DNA of 64,000 bases from NCBI GenBank assembly GCA_965202905.1, contig OZ241868.1, positions 3,658,001 to 3,722,000 of the forward strand. The letters are read 5' to 3'. Position numbers and translations under genes: made by a program. Under the pieces are notes generated by a model, which worked only from the letters and a program-made list of their open reading frames with translations, did not search any database and had not been told where the DNA came from. Within the stretch, counting starts at the first letter, position 1; every line of letters begins with the position of its first letter. This stretch comes from CAYFYS01 sp965202905 (GTDB lineage Bacteria; Pseudomonadota; Alphaproteobacteria; MPNO01). This document shows positions 8,017 through 15,959 of the stretch, piece by piece.

Positions 8017-8871
8017 TTACCGCGAGGCGCCTCTGATCTCCTCGAGAATGGGCAGCAGGTGGTCCCTGAACCGCTCCGGGTTCTCCGCCATCGGGAAATG
8101 CCCGAGCGCGGGCATGATCTGCAACCGGGCCCCCGGGATGGCGCTCGCGGTGCGCGCCGAGTCCTCGGGCGTGCAGGAAAAGTCGTACTCGCCGGTCAGC
8201 AGGAAGAGCGGGCAGCGCCCGGCGTCGATCAGCCGGGTGCGGTCGCGGTAGTCGGAATCCTCGCGGTAGAAATGGAGATCGCCTCTGAAGACGCCGGGGC
8301 CGGACTGGAGATAGGCCCACAGCGTCTCCCAGCGGTAGAGATCCGGCGATTGCGGCGCGACGAGACCGGAGATCATCGCCGCGCAGATCTCGCCGCCATG
8401 GACATCGGGCCGGTGCAGCCAGGCAGTGTCGTACCACGGCGTCTGGTGGTCGGCGCACTCGATGCCGATCAGCGCGCGGAACCGGTCGGGATGGTGGGCG
8501 GCGATGTTGAGCACGATGCGTCCGCCCATGGAGCAGCCCATCAGCACCGGCCGGTCGAGCTCCAGCGCACCGGCGACCGCGAGGATCGCCTCGGTATAGG
8601 CTTCGGTCGTCAGGCGGTAGTCCTCGATCTCGTAGCCCGGCGGCGGAAACGACTTGCCGTGCCAGGGCAGGTCGAAGGCGATGACCCTGAAATGGCCGGT
8701 CACCTCGGGATCGACCATCAGATGGCGGTATTGCCGCGAATCCGCGCCGGCGGTGTGAAGGCAGAGCAGCGGAATGCCGTTGCCGGCCTCCTCGAAGAAC
8801 ATCCGGCACGGCCTGCCGCCCAGCTCCAGGCTCGCGTAGCGGCCGATTATCGGCTCGAACTCAACGGCCAT
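8017..8871 (-). CDS. Alpha/beta-fold hydrolase
   Basis: This 284-residue hydrolase has the canonical features of the fold: the oxyanion-hole region LLCLHTAGADSRQY near residue 37, nucleophile elbow GCSMGG (Ser about residue 112), acid residue in LLTGEYDFSC, and catalytic His in MPALGHFPMAENP near residue 258. Esterase, lactonase or C-C hydrolase (MhpC-like) activity is possible; the substrate cannot be assigned. It overlaps the preceding SCP2-like gene by 11 nt, so the two are probably co-translated. Confidence 0.88.
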   Translation of the reverse strand: MAVEFEPIIGRYASLELGGRPCRMFFEEAGNGIPLLCLHTAGADSRQYRHLMVDPEVTGHFRVIAFDLPWHGKSFPPPGYEIEDYRLTTEAYTEAILAVAGALELDRPVLMGCSMGGRIVLNIAAHHPDRFRALIGIECADHQTPWYDTAWLHRPDVHGGEICAAMISGLVAPQSPDLYRWETLWAYLQSGPGVFRGDLHFYREDSDYRDRTRLIDAGRCPLFLLTGEYDFSCTPEDSARTASAIPGARLQIMPALGHFPMAENPERFRDHLLPILEEIRGASR

Positions 8872-9280
8872 CGCCGTCTCCGGTCTCGAACGCGCCGATT
8901 CCCGCCCGCCGCGGCGCCTCGATCAACTCCTTGATGTAGCGCAGATTGGCCATGAGCGGCTGGAGGTCTCCGTCGATCGCGGCGGCGCCGAACCGGGTCA
9001 TCGCCAACAGGTCGTGATAGCCGGGCTCGGGCGCCGGTTGCCAGAATCGACGCCAGGCCTCGGCCTCGGCCCGGATCGCGAACCGCCAGGGTCTCATCAG
9101 GGCCGGGCCGCGCACGGTCCCGACGATCGCCCCCTCGCGGAGCGTCAGCAGCACCGGCAGTCCCGGACAGCCGACCTGGAAGTCGCAGCTCAGATACCGC
9201 CCCCGGCGGACCAGGCTCGCATCGGCGTTGATCAATCCCGGCAGGCGTTCGAACACGTCGGCGACATCGTACTCGGTCAT
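8861..9280 (-). CDS. SCP2-like small protein (putative lipid-binding)
   Basis: This 139-residue protein begins MTEYDVADVFERLPGLIN. A beta-rich centre (YLSCDFQVGCPGLPVLLTLREG, where L and V alternate) is followed by AEAEAWRRFWQPAPEPGYHDLLAMTRFGAAAIDGDLQPLMANLRYIK in pieces; this order resembles the SCP2 sterol-carrier fold, where a short FG..xIxGD segment precedes the C-terminal helix. The assignment is tentative. It overlaps the alpha/beta hydrolase downstream by 11 nt. The start at 9280 is an ATG 71 nt from the divergent panE start. Confidence 0.6.
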   Translation of the reverse strand: MTEYDVADVFERLPGLINADASLVRRGRYLSCDFQVGCPGLPVLLTLREGAIVGTVRGPALMRPWRFAIRAEAEAWRRFWQPAPEPGYHDLLAMTRFGAAAIDGDLQPLMANLRYIKELIEAPRRAGIGAFETGDGDGR

Positions 9281-9351
9281 CGCGACTCCATCCCCATCCT
9301 CGCGCCGATTCTACTATCATCGACGGCGGTGAGGCGATTCGTCGGGGAACC

Positions 9352-10269
9352 ATGAAGATCGCCGTGATGGGAACCGGTGGCGTCGGCGGCTATTTCGGCG
9401 GCCATCTCGCCCGCGCGCACGATGTGGCGTTCATCGCGCGCGGAGCGCATCTTGCGGCGATGCGCGCGCGCGGGCTCCGGATCGTCGGCGGGCGGGGCGA
9501 TATCGTGCTGCCGGCGGTCGCCGCCACCGAGGATCCCGCCGCCATCGGCCCGGTCGACATCGTGCTGTTCTGCGTCAAGCTTTACGATACCGGGACGGCC
9601 GCCGAAGCGATCCGGCCGATGATGGGTCCGCAAACCCGTGTGCTTTCCCTGCAAAACGGGATCGACGGGCCGGAGAGGCTCGCCGCGCGGTTCGGCGGGG
9701 ACCGGGTGCTCGCCGGGGCGGCCTATGTCGCGGCGACCATCGTCGGGCCGGGCGTGATCCGCTACACCTCGGAAATGTCCAGCATCGAATTCGGTCCGAT
9801 GCAGGGCGAGCCGGATTCCTTTTCGCAGTCTTTCGCCGCGCAGTGCCGGGACGCCGGTTTCGGGGCCGACGCCTCGTCCGGGATCGCCGCGATCCTGTGG
9901 AAGAAGATGATGCTGCTGTCGGCCAACGCGGGTCTGTCCGGCGCATCGCGCGCGCCGCCGCGGGCGATCTACGACGACCCGGTCTCGCGCGCGGTCGCGC
10001 TGGCGGCGATGGCCGAGGTCCGCGCCGTCGCCGCGGCGCGAGGGGTCGAGATCGAGCCCGGCGCGGAAGAATCGCTCGCCGCGCTCTGCGACCGCTATCC
10101 GATGGACCTCCATCCGTCGATGTACAATGACCTGATCGGCGGGCGCCGGCTGGAGCTCGACGGTCTGGCCGGAGCGATCGTCCGGCTCGGCGCCGGGCTC
10201 GGCGTGCCGACCCCGGTCAACCGCACCCTCTATGCCGCCCTCAAGCCCTACAAGGACGGCCGCTCCTGA
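9352..10269 (+). CDS. panE: 2-dehydropantoate 2-reductase (ketopantoate reductase family)
   Basis: This 305-residue NADPH-dependent reductase family member has the Rossmann motif GTGGVGGYFGGHLA at residues 7-20, LFCVKLYDT near residue 78 and SLQNGIDGPE near residue 102, the latter two being typical PanE signatures; the second domain contains WKKMMLLSANAGLSGASRA with the catalytic Lys region and the closing ELDGLAGAIVRLG. In pantothenate synthesis it reduces ketopantoate, but many paralogues act on other 2-oxo acids. Its 3' end overlaps the oppositely oriented ligA-ridA gene by 22 nt. Confidence 0.9.
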   Translation: MKIAVMGTGGVGGYFGGHLARAHDVAFIARGAHLAAMRARGLRIVGGRGDIVLPAVAATEDPAAIGPVDIVLFCVKLYDTGTAAEAIRPMMGPQTRVLSLQNGIDGPERLAARFGGDRVLAGAAYVAATIVGPGVIRYTSEMSSIEFGPMQGEPDSFSQSFAAQCRDAGFGADASSGIAAILWKKMMLLSANAGLSGASRAPPRAIYDDPVSRAVALAAMAEVRAVAAARGVEIEPGAEESLAALCDRYPMDLHPSMYNDLIGGRRLELDGLAGAIVRLGAGLGVPTPVNRTLYAALKPYKDGRS

Positions 10270-10661
10270 GACGCGATCGCGACGCACTCGATCTCGATGT
10301 CGAAGGGCGACGGCCAGGAGCCGACCGTCACGAACGTGCGCGCCGGCGGGGCGTCGCCGAAATACTCGCGATAGATCGCGTTGATTTGGCCGAAATAGGC
10401 GGAGTTCGCACAGAACACGGTCGTCTTGACGACCTTGTCCAGACCCGTGCCCGAGGCCTCGAGGACGATCTTGAGGTTTTCCAGGACCTTGCGGGTCTGG
10501 GCCTCGATGTCGCCCTTGATCATCGCGCCGGAGTCATAGTCCTTGGGCGGCATGCCGGAGACGAACACGAAGTCGCCCGCGCGCACGGCCGCCGACAGCG
10601 GCGGGTCGTTGGGGCCGGTCTTGTCGCTGACGCCGGGGACATGCACGATTTCCTTTTCCAT
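10248..10661 (-). CDS. ridA: RidA (YjgF/UK114) family deaminase, internal ORF of the fusion
   Basis: This 137-residue unit is a complete RidA-type 2-iminobutanoate/2-iminopropanoate deaminase: DFVFVSGMPPKDYDSG, EAQTRKVLENLKIVLE, and the C-terminal PPARTFVTVGSW with the conserved Arg, then IEIECVAIA. RidA hydrolyses reactive enamine/imine intermediates. The internal ATG at 10661 is preceded by AAGGAG at an optimal distance, so ribosomes can start here although the upstream ligA frame has no stop. The product may therefore exist both free and as a LigA C-terminal domain. Confidence 0.75.
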   Translation of the reverse strand: MEKEIVHVPGVSDKTGPNDPPLSAAVRAGDFVFVSGMPPKDYDSGAMIKGDIEAQTRKVLENLKIVLEASGTGLDKVVKTTVFCANSAYFGQINAIYREYFGDAPPARTFVTVGSWPSPFDIEIECVAIASQERPSL

Positions 10662-12839
10662 GATTCTCTCCTTTGGAGTGTCGGTTGGAGTTGCGGCGCT
10701 CGCGGACCGGCCGGGCTTTTCGAGCATCGCCCGCCAGCCCGCCTCGGTCAGGATCTCCACGCCGAGCTCTTCGGCCTTGCGGGCCTTGGAGCCGGCATCG
10801 GCGCCGATCACGACGAAATCGGTCTTCCTGGAGACCGAACCCGCGACCTTGGCGCCCAGCGCCTCGGCACGCGCCTTCGCCTCGGCCCGGGTCATGATCT
10901 CCAGCGTTCCGGTGAACGCCACCGTTTTGCCGGCGAGCGCGCTTTCCGCGCCGGGCCGCGCGATCGCGGTCAGCGTCAGCTCGGCGTCGAGCTCCTCGAT
11001 CACCTTCAGATTATGGGGCTCGGCGAAGAAGTCGGTCAAGTTGGCCGCGACCGAGGGGCCGATGCCGTCGATCGCCACCAGATCGGCATAGTCCTCGCCG
11101 TCGCGGTCGGCCGCGGCGGTCATCGCCGCCCGCCAGGCCGGGAGGGCGCCGTACTCGCGGGCGATCAGCCGCGCGGTCGCCTGGCCGACATGGCGGATGC
11201 CGAGCGCGAAGATCAGCCGATCCAGCCCGATGCTCCGCCTGTCCTCGATCGCCCGGAACAGGTTCTCGACCGACTTCTCGCCCCAGCCGTCGCGGCCGCC
11301 GATCGGCGCCTCGCCGGTCTGCTCGCGACGGGCGAGGCGGAAGATGTCCGCCGGCGTCGCGATCACCCCCTCGCGCCAGAAGGTCTCGATATGCTTGCCG
11401 CCGAGGCCCTCGATGTCGAAGGCGTCGCGCGAGACGAAATGCTTCAGCCGCTCGACCGCCTGGGCCGGGCAGATCAGCCCGCCGGTACAGCGCCGCACCG
11501 CCTCGCCGTCCTCGCGCACCGCCCGGCTGCCGCATTTCGGGCAATGCTCGGGGAAGACGAAGGATTCCGAGCCCTTCGGGCGCTTGTCTTTGACGACTTC
11601 GACGACCTGTGGGATCACATCGCCGGCGCGCTGGACGATGACCGTGTCGCCCTCGCGGATCTCCTTGCGGGCGATCTCGTCTTCGTTGTGGAGCGTCGCC
11701 CGGCTGACGACCACGCCGCCGACGGTGACCGGCGCGAGGTTGGCGACCGGCGTCAGCGCGCCGGTGCGGCCGACCTGGATCGCGATCGCTTCCAGGACCG
11801 TCTGCGCCCGCTCGGCCGGGAACTTGTGGGCGATCGCCCAGCGCGGCGCCCGGCTGACATTGCCCAGCCGGTTCTGCCAGTCGATCCGGTTGACCTTGCA
11901 GACCGTCCCGTCGATGTCGTAATCGAGCCCCGCGCGGGCCGCCTGGACCTCGTCGTGGAACGCCAACGCCGCGTCCACCCCGGCGCATAGCCGAGACAGC
12001 GGATTGACCGGAAACCCCCAGTCGGCGAGGCGTTCGAGCAGTCCCCACTGGGTCGGACCCACCGCATCGCTGTGCTCACCCACCGCGTAGGCGAACATCC
12101 CGAGCGGCCGCGAGGCGGTGATCGAGGCGTCGAGCTGGCGCAGCGATCCCGCGGCCGCGTTGCGCGGGTTGGCGAAGACCGGCTCGCCGGCCTGCTCGCG
12201 GGCCGCGTTGAGCGCCAGGAAGTCGGCCCGGCGAAGAAAGACCTCGCCGCGCACCTCGAGGACCGCGGGCGCCGTGCCCGACAGCCGGGCGGGCACATCG
12301 TCCACGGTGCGCAGATTGGCGCTGACGTTCTCGCCCACGGCGCCGTCGCCGCGGGTGGCGCCGAGCACGAACCTGCCGCGCTCATAGCGGAGCGATATCG
12401 ACAACCCGTCGATCTTGGGCTCGGCGAGCATCTCGACGGTCTCGGTTTCGTTCAGGCCGAGGAACCGGCGAATCCTGGCGTTGAAATCGACGATGTCCTC
12501 GCGCCCGAACGCGTTGCCCAGCGACAGCATCGGCGCGGCGTGGGTGACCCTGGGGAAGCCGGAGCCCGGGGCGCCGCCGATCCTGTTGGACGGGCTGTCC
12601 GGCCGCGCGAGCTCGGGGAAAATCGCCTCCAGCGCGTCGTTGCGCCGGCGCAGCGCGTCGTATTCCGCATCGCTGATCCCGGGGGCGTTCTTTTCGTAGT
12701 AGAGGACATCGTGGCGGGCGATCTCGGTGGCCAGAAACGCGAGTTCCGCCGCCGCGTCTTCCCTCGTGCGCCCGGAAGGGTCACTTGTCCGCCTGGAAGG
12801 GTCCGTTGTGCGCCCGGAAGGGTCCTCGGGTCCGTTCAC
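10248..12839 (-). CDS. ligA: NAD-dependent DNA ligase LigA fused in frame to a RidA domain
   Basis: One uninterrupted frame of 863 codons. Residues 25-705 are a complete LigA: adenylation domain with the nucleophile Lys in AEPKIDGLS (about 142), OB fold, four-Cys zinc finger (CPKCG, then C and C in RRCTGGLICP, about 430-455), helix-hairpin-helix region, and BRCT domain (ALAGKTVAFTGTLE to ILTEAGWRAML, about 630-705). After a 20-residue Ser/Ala/Thr linker there is no stop and the frame enters a full RidA (residues 727-863). The GTG start at 12839 forms a GTGA overlap with the recN stop. Residues 5-25 are three heptads like DPSGRTT encoded by a 21-bp tandem repeat. A separately translated RidA is likely as well. 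Confidence 0.9.
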   Translation of the reverse strand: MNGPEDPSGRTTDPSRRTSDPSGRTREDAAAELAFLATEIARHDVLYYEKNAPGISDAEYDALRRRNDALEAIFPELARPDSPSNRIGGAPGSGFPRVTHAAPMLSLGNAFGREDIVDFNARIRRFLGLNETETVEMLAEPKIDGLSISLRYERGRFVLGATRGDGAVGENVSANLRTVDDVPARLSGTAPAVLEVRGEVFLRRADFLALNAAREQAGEPVFANPRNAAAGSLRQLDASITASRPLGMFAYAVGEHSDAVGPTQWGLLERLADWGFPVNPLSRLCAGVDAALAFHDEVQAARAGLDYDIDGTVCKVNRIDWQNRLGNVSRAPRWAIAHKFPAERAQTVLEAIAIQVGRTGALTPVANLAPVTVGGVVVSRATLHNEDEIARKEIREGDTVIVQRAGDVIPQVVEVVKDKRPKGSESFVFPEHCPKCGSRAVREDGEAVRRCTGGLICPAQAVERLKHFVSRDAFDIEGLGGKHIETFWREGVIATPADIFRLARREQTGEAPIGGRDGWGEKSVENLFRAIEDRRSIGLDRLIFALGIRHVGQATARLIAREYGALPAWRAAMTAAADRDGEDYADLVAIDGIGPSVAANLTDFFAEPHNLKVIEELDAELTLTAIARPGAESALAGKTVAFTGTLEIMTRAEAKARAEALGAKVAGSVSRKTDFVVIGADAGSKARKAEELGVEILTEAGWRAMLEKPGRSASAATPTDTPKERIMEKEIVHVPGVSDKTGPNDPPLSAAVRAGDFVFVSGMPPKDYDSGAMIKGDIEAQTRKVLENLKIVLEASGTGLDKVVKTTVFCANSAYFGQINAIYREYFGDAPPARTFVTVGSWPSPFDIEIECVAIASQERPSL
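10664..10676 (-). promoter_or_regulatory. Shine-Dalgarno inside the ligA-ridA linker
   Basis: The minus strand reads CCAAAGGAGAGAATCATG, so AAGGAG lies about 6 nt upstream of the ridA ATG. Within the ligA frame these bases encode Pro-Lys-Glu-Arg-Ile. The perfect spacing suggests that ridA was once a separate gene whose ribosome site was absorbed into the fused frame. Confidence 0.75.
12769..12824. repeat. 21-bp tandem repeat at the ligA 5' end
   Basis: CGCCCGGAAGGGTC occurs three times (once as CGCCTGGAAGGGTC) at a 21-bp period. In the ligA frame it encodes three seven-residue units of the form DPSGRTT. Being a multiple of three it keeps the frame. Confidence 0.85.
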
Positions 12840-14542
12840 GACGGCCTTCCCGCGATCAGGCTTTCGGCGGCCGCCCGCGCCTCGTCGGTGATCCGGGCGC
12901 CGGCGAGCATCCGGGCGATCTCCTCGCGCCGGTCATCGGCGTCCAGCTCATCGATGACCGTCGTCGCCCCGCGTCCCGCAGGCCGGCGCGCCTCGCGCTT
13001 GTGGACCCGCCAGTGGGCGACGCCCAGCGCCGCGACCTGAGGCGAATGGGTGATCGCCAATACCTGGACCGTCTGGCCCAGCCGGCGGAGCCGCTCGCCC
13101 ACTGCGGCCGAGGTGGCGCCGCCGATGCCGGAATCGACCTCGTCGAAGACCAGCGTCGGGACCGCCTCGGTGCGCGCCATGACGACCTTCAGCGCGAGCA
13201 TGAACCGCGCAAGCTCGCCGCCCGAGGCGATATGCGACAGGCGGCCCGGCGCGGAACCGGCATTGGTCGCCGCGGTGAATTCGACCCGGTCGACGCCGTG
13301 CGGGCCCCAGCCGGATTCGGGCAGGGGCTCGACCGCGGTGACGAAGCGCGCCGCGCCCAGGCGCAGCGGCCGCAGCTCGCGCCGGACCGCCTCGTCCAGG
13401 CCGGCGGCGGCCTTGCTGCGATCGCCGCTGAGCGCCTGCGCGGCGGAGACGAAGGCGGCTTTCGCGTCGGATTCGGCCTTGGCGAGCGCGGCCAGCGCGC
13501 CGGCGTCGTCTTCGATCAGCGCGAGCCTGCCGGCAAGCTCCTCGCGTAGCCCGGGCAGGGCGTCGGGGTCGACGGCGTGCCTGCGCGCCAGCGCCCGCAA
13601 CGCGAACAGTCGCTCCTCGGCCGCGTCCAGCCGCTCGGGCTCGGCGTCCATGTCATCGGCCGCGCGGGCGATGGCCGCGCGGGCTTCGGCGGCCTCGGCC
13701 GAGGCCCGGTCGAGCGCCTCCATGGCCGGATCGAGCGCCCCGCCGGCAAGCGCCGCCTGGCGGGCGAGCGCGCGATGGGCCATGCCCAGCCGGGCTTGTG
13801 CGCCCTCGCCCTCGTCGAGCGCCGCGATCGCCTCGTCGAGCGCCTCGCCGAGGCGCTCGGCGTGCCGCAGCCGGTGGCGAAGCGCGCCCAGCGCCGCCTC
13901 TTCGCCCGCCCGAGGCGCCAGCACATCGAGCTCCTCGAGCGCGCGCCGCAACCAGGCTTCCTCGCGCACCGCCCGGTCGGCCGCGTCCCTGGCCTCGCCC
14001 AGCGCGGTCCGGGCGTCGCGCCACGCCCGGTGGGCGTCCGCGGTCGCCGCACACGGCCGTGCGAGGTCCGCAAACGCGTCGAGCGCGGCGCGGTGGCCGG
14101 CGCTCTCGCTCAGGTCCTGGCTCGCGAACTGTCCGACGATGTCGACCAGCCTCTCGCCGATGCCGCGCAGGAACCGGGCCGCGACCGGCTGGTCGTGGAC
14201 GAACGCGCGGGAGCGGCCGTCGGCGCCGACGGTCCGGCGCAGGATCAGCGGCTCGCCTTCGGCGGGCGCGTCCAGGCCGCGCTCGGCGATCCCGACGAGA
14301 ACGGGATGGCCCGCCGGCAGGTCGAAGGCCGCCGAGACGCTGGCGGAGACCGGCTGCTCGCCGGCGCCGACCCGGCGCACCAGCCCCGCCTCGGCGCGTA
14401 TGCCCAGCGCGAGCCCCAGCGCGTCGAGCAGGATCGACTTGCCGGCGCCGGTCTCGCCGGTCAGCACGCACAGCCCCGGCTTGAACGAAATATCCAGGCG
14501 CTCGATCAGGACGACATTCCGAACCGAGAGCGAGAGCAGCAT
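12836..14542 (-). CDS. recN: DNA repair protein RecN
   Basis: This 568-residue SMC-like ATPase acts in double-strand-break repair. Walker A GETGAGKS is near residue 32, a long coiled coil rich in Ala/Glu/Arg occupies the middle, the signature-like region ASGGELARFMLALK is near residue 445, and Walker B VPTLVFDEVDSGIGG follows near residue 470. The ATG at 14542 gives the normal MLLSLSVRNVVLIERLD start, 5 nt beyond the bamD stop; the open frame upstream is only a shadow of bamD. Its TGA overlaps the ligA GTG, so bamD-recN-ligA form one operon, an order common in alphaproteobacteria. Confidence 0.95.
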   Translation of the reverse strand: MLLSLSVRNVVLIERLDISFKPGLCVLTGETGAGKSILLDALGLALGIRAEAGLVRRVGAGEQPVSASVSAAFDLPAGHPVLVGIAERGLDAPAEGEPLILRRTVGADGRSRAFVHDQPVAARFLRGIGERLVDIVGQFASQDLSESAGHRAALDAFADLARPCAATADAHRAWRDARTALGEARDAADRAVREEAWLRRALEELDVLAPRAGEEAALGALRHRLRHAERLGEALDEAIAALDEGEGAQARLGMAHRALARQAALAGGALDPAMEALDRASAEAAEARAAIARAADDMDAEPERLDAAEERLFALRALARRHAVDPDALPGLREELAGRLALIEDDAGALAALAKAESDAKAAFVSAAQALSGDRSKAAAGLDEAVRRELRPLRLGAARFVTAVEPLPESGWGPHGVDRVEFTAATNAGSAPGRLSHIASGGELARFMLALKVVMARTEAVPTLVFDEVDSGIGGATSAAVGERLRRLGQTVQVLAITHSPQVAALGVAHWRVHKREARRPAGRGATTVIDELDADDRREEIARMLAGARITDEARAAAESLIAGRPS

Positions 14543-14547
14543 GAGCC

Positions 14548-15396
14548 CTAGAACATCCAGTCGAAGGCGCGCGTGAGGAAGCCGCGGTCGTCCCGGACCC
14601 CTGCGCTCCGATCGTCGGCCAGCGCATAGCTGTCGCTGTACCACTCGCTGCCGGGATAGTTGTGGCCCAGGACCGCGGCAGATTTTTGCGCCTCTTCCGG
14701 CAGTCCCAGCGCGGTGTAGGCCTCGACCAGCCGGTGCAGCGCCTCGGGCGCGTGCGAGGTGGTCTGGAAATCGTCGACCACCTTGCGGAAGCGGTTGATG
14801 GCCGCCAAGTAGTGCCCGCGCTTGAGGTAGAACCGGCCGACTTCCATGTTCTTGCCCGCGAGGTGGTCGCGGGCAAGGTCGATCTTGAGCCTGGCGTCGC
14901 GGGCGAACGCCGATTCGGGAAAGCGCCGGGTGACCTCCTGCAGAGCGATGAACGCCTTCTGCGTGTTGATCTGGTCGCGCGAGACGTCGGAGATCCGCTC
15001 GTAGTGGCAAAGCGCGCGCAGGTAGTACGCATAAGCGATGTCGCGGTTGCCGGGATGAAGCCGGATGAACCGGCCGATCGCGATCAGCGCCTCGTCGTAG
15101 AGCTTCGCCTGATAGTTGGCAAAGGCCGCCATGAGCTGGGCCTTGGCCGACCAGACCGAGTAGGGATGCTGGCGCTCGACATCGTCGAACAGCTTCGCCG
15201 CGGCCTCGTAATCCTCGTTCTCCAGCGCGTCGACCGCCTGGTTGTAGATCTCGTGGACCTGACGTTCGACGTAGCGCTCGGCGTCTTCCGAGTCGTTCGA
15301 ACTGCAAGCCGCGAGCAGCAGGCCGCAGAGGATCGAAACGAGGAGCAAAACACAGAGGCCGGACGAGCGGGCCGACATGCTCGACGATGACGCCAT
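14548..15396 (-). CDS. bamD: Outer membrane assembly lipoprotein BamD
   Basis: This 282-residue lipoprotein has a signal sequence with lipobox LLAAC near residue 31, followed by five TPR-like helix pairs (AKLFDDVERQHPYSVWSAKA, EALIAIGRFIRLHPGNRDI, and the conserved YYLRALCHYERISDVSRDQ). BamD is the essential lipoprotein of the BAM complex that inserts beta-barrel proteins in the outer membrane, so this cell keeps an outer membrane. In many alphaproteobacteria lpxC lies just upstream of bamD; here that place is empty. Confidence 0.95.
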   Translation of the reverse strand: MASSSSMSARSSGLCVLLLVSILCGLLLAACSSNDSEDAERYVERQVHEIYNQAVDALENEDYEAAAKLFDDVERQHPYSVWSAKAQLMAAFANYQAKLYDEALIAIGRFIRLHPGNRDIAYAYYLRALCHYERISDVSRDQINTQKAFIALQEVTRRFPESAFARDARLKIDLARDHLAGKNMEVGRFYLKRGHYLAAINRFRKVVDDFQTTSHAPEALHRLVEAYTALGLPEEAQKSAAVLGHNYPGSEWYSDSYALADDRSAGVRDDRGFLTRAFDWMF

Positions 15397-15959
15397 TCGG
15401 ATCTCGATTTCCCGTGCGCCCGGCGCGCGGGCGCGACGCCGAGTATATCATGGCTCGGGATGGATCTTAAGCGTCCGCGCCGGCCCACCCCGGTCGGGCC
15501 GCGGGCCGTATGCGGGGCGAAGGCCGGTGGGTCGGGCGCCGCCGGAATACCGGCCGGGGCCTCGCGGCCGCGCCCGAAGCGGATGTGGCCGTGGCGCGGA
15601 ATACGAGCCATGCCGAACGGCGTCCCGGCGTTGGAACGGCACGTTGGAACGGCCCTGGCGCGACGACGACTGGCGCCGGCGGGCCAGCAAGGACGGGCTC
15701 TGCATGAAGACAACTCGGAGACGAAGGGAGAACGCCGCCCGTCCGATGTCGCGCATCGTTCCCCCCGACATCGTTCCCCCCGACATCCATGTATCGTCGT
15801 AGCGTTCGAGCCGTTTCACGCTACCGCAGGAATCACCGGCGCAACCCTTTGCAGACCCTCCGAATCGCCAGAATCGAGAATCGCTGATCTGCGCCCTCGC
15901 AACCCGCCAGCCGATCGCCTATCCTGCAAACGCGGCCCCTTTCCCTGACAGAGCCTGCC
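15397..15959. other. Divergent intergenic region bamD/pmbA, no gene seen
   Basis: This is about 560 nt without a convincing coding frame on either strand; the open frames present are Arg/Pro/Gly-rich and lack family signatures. It must hold the promoters of bamD (minus) and pmbA (plus). Two short tandem duplications are visible: CATCGTTCCCCCCGA twice at 15754-15783, and two 13-bp copies related to CGTTGGAACGGC near 15630-15660. I looked for a remnant of lpxC, which commonly occupies this place, and found none. Confidence 0.6.

Noticed and set aside
15448..15819. 123-codon minus-strand frame between bamD and pmbA, considered as an lpxC or small-gene remnant
   Set aside because: Composition is Arg/Pro/Gly-rich with no LpxC motif and no plausible ribosome site.
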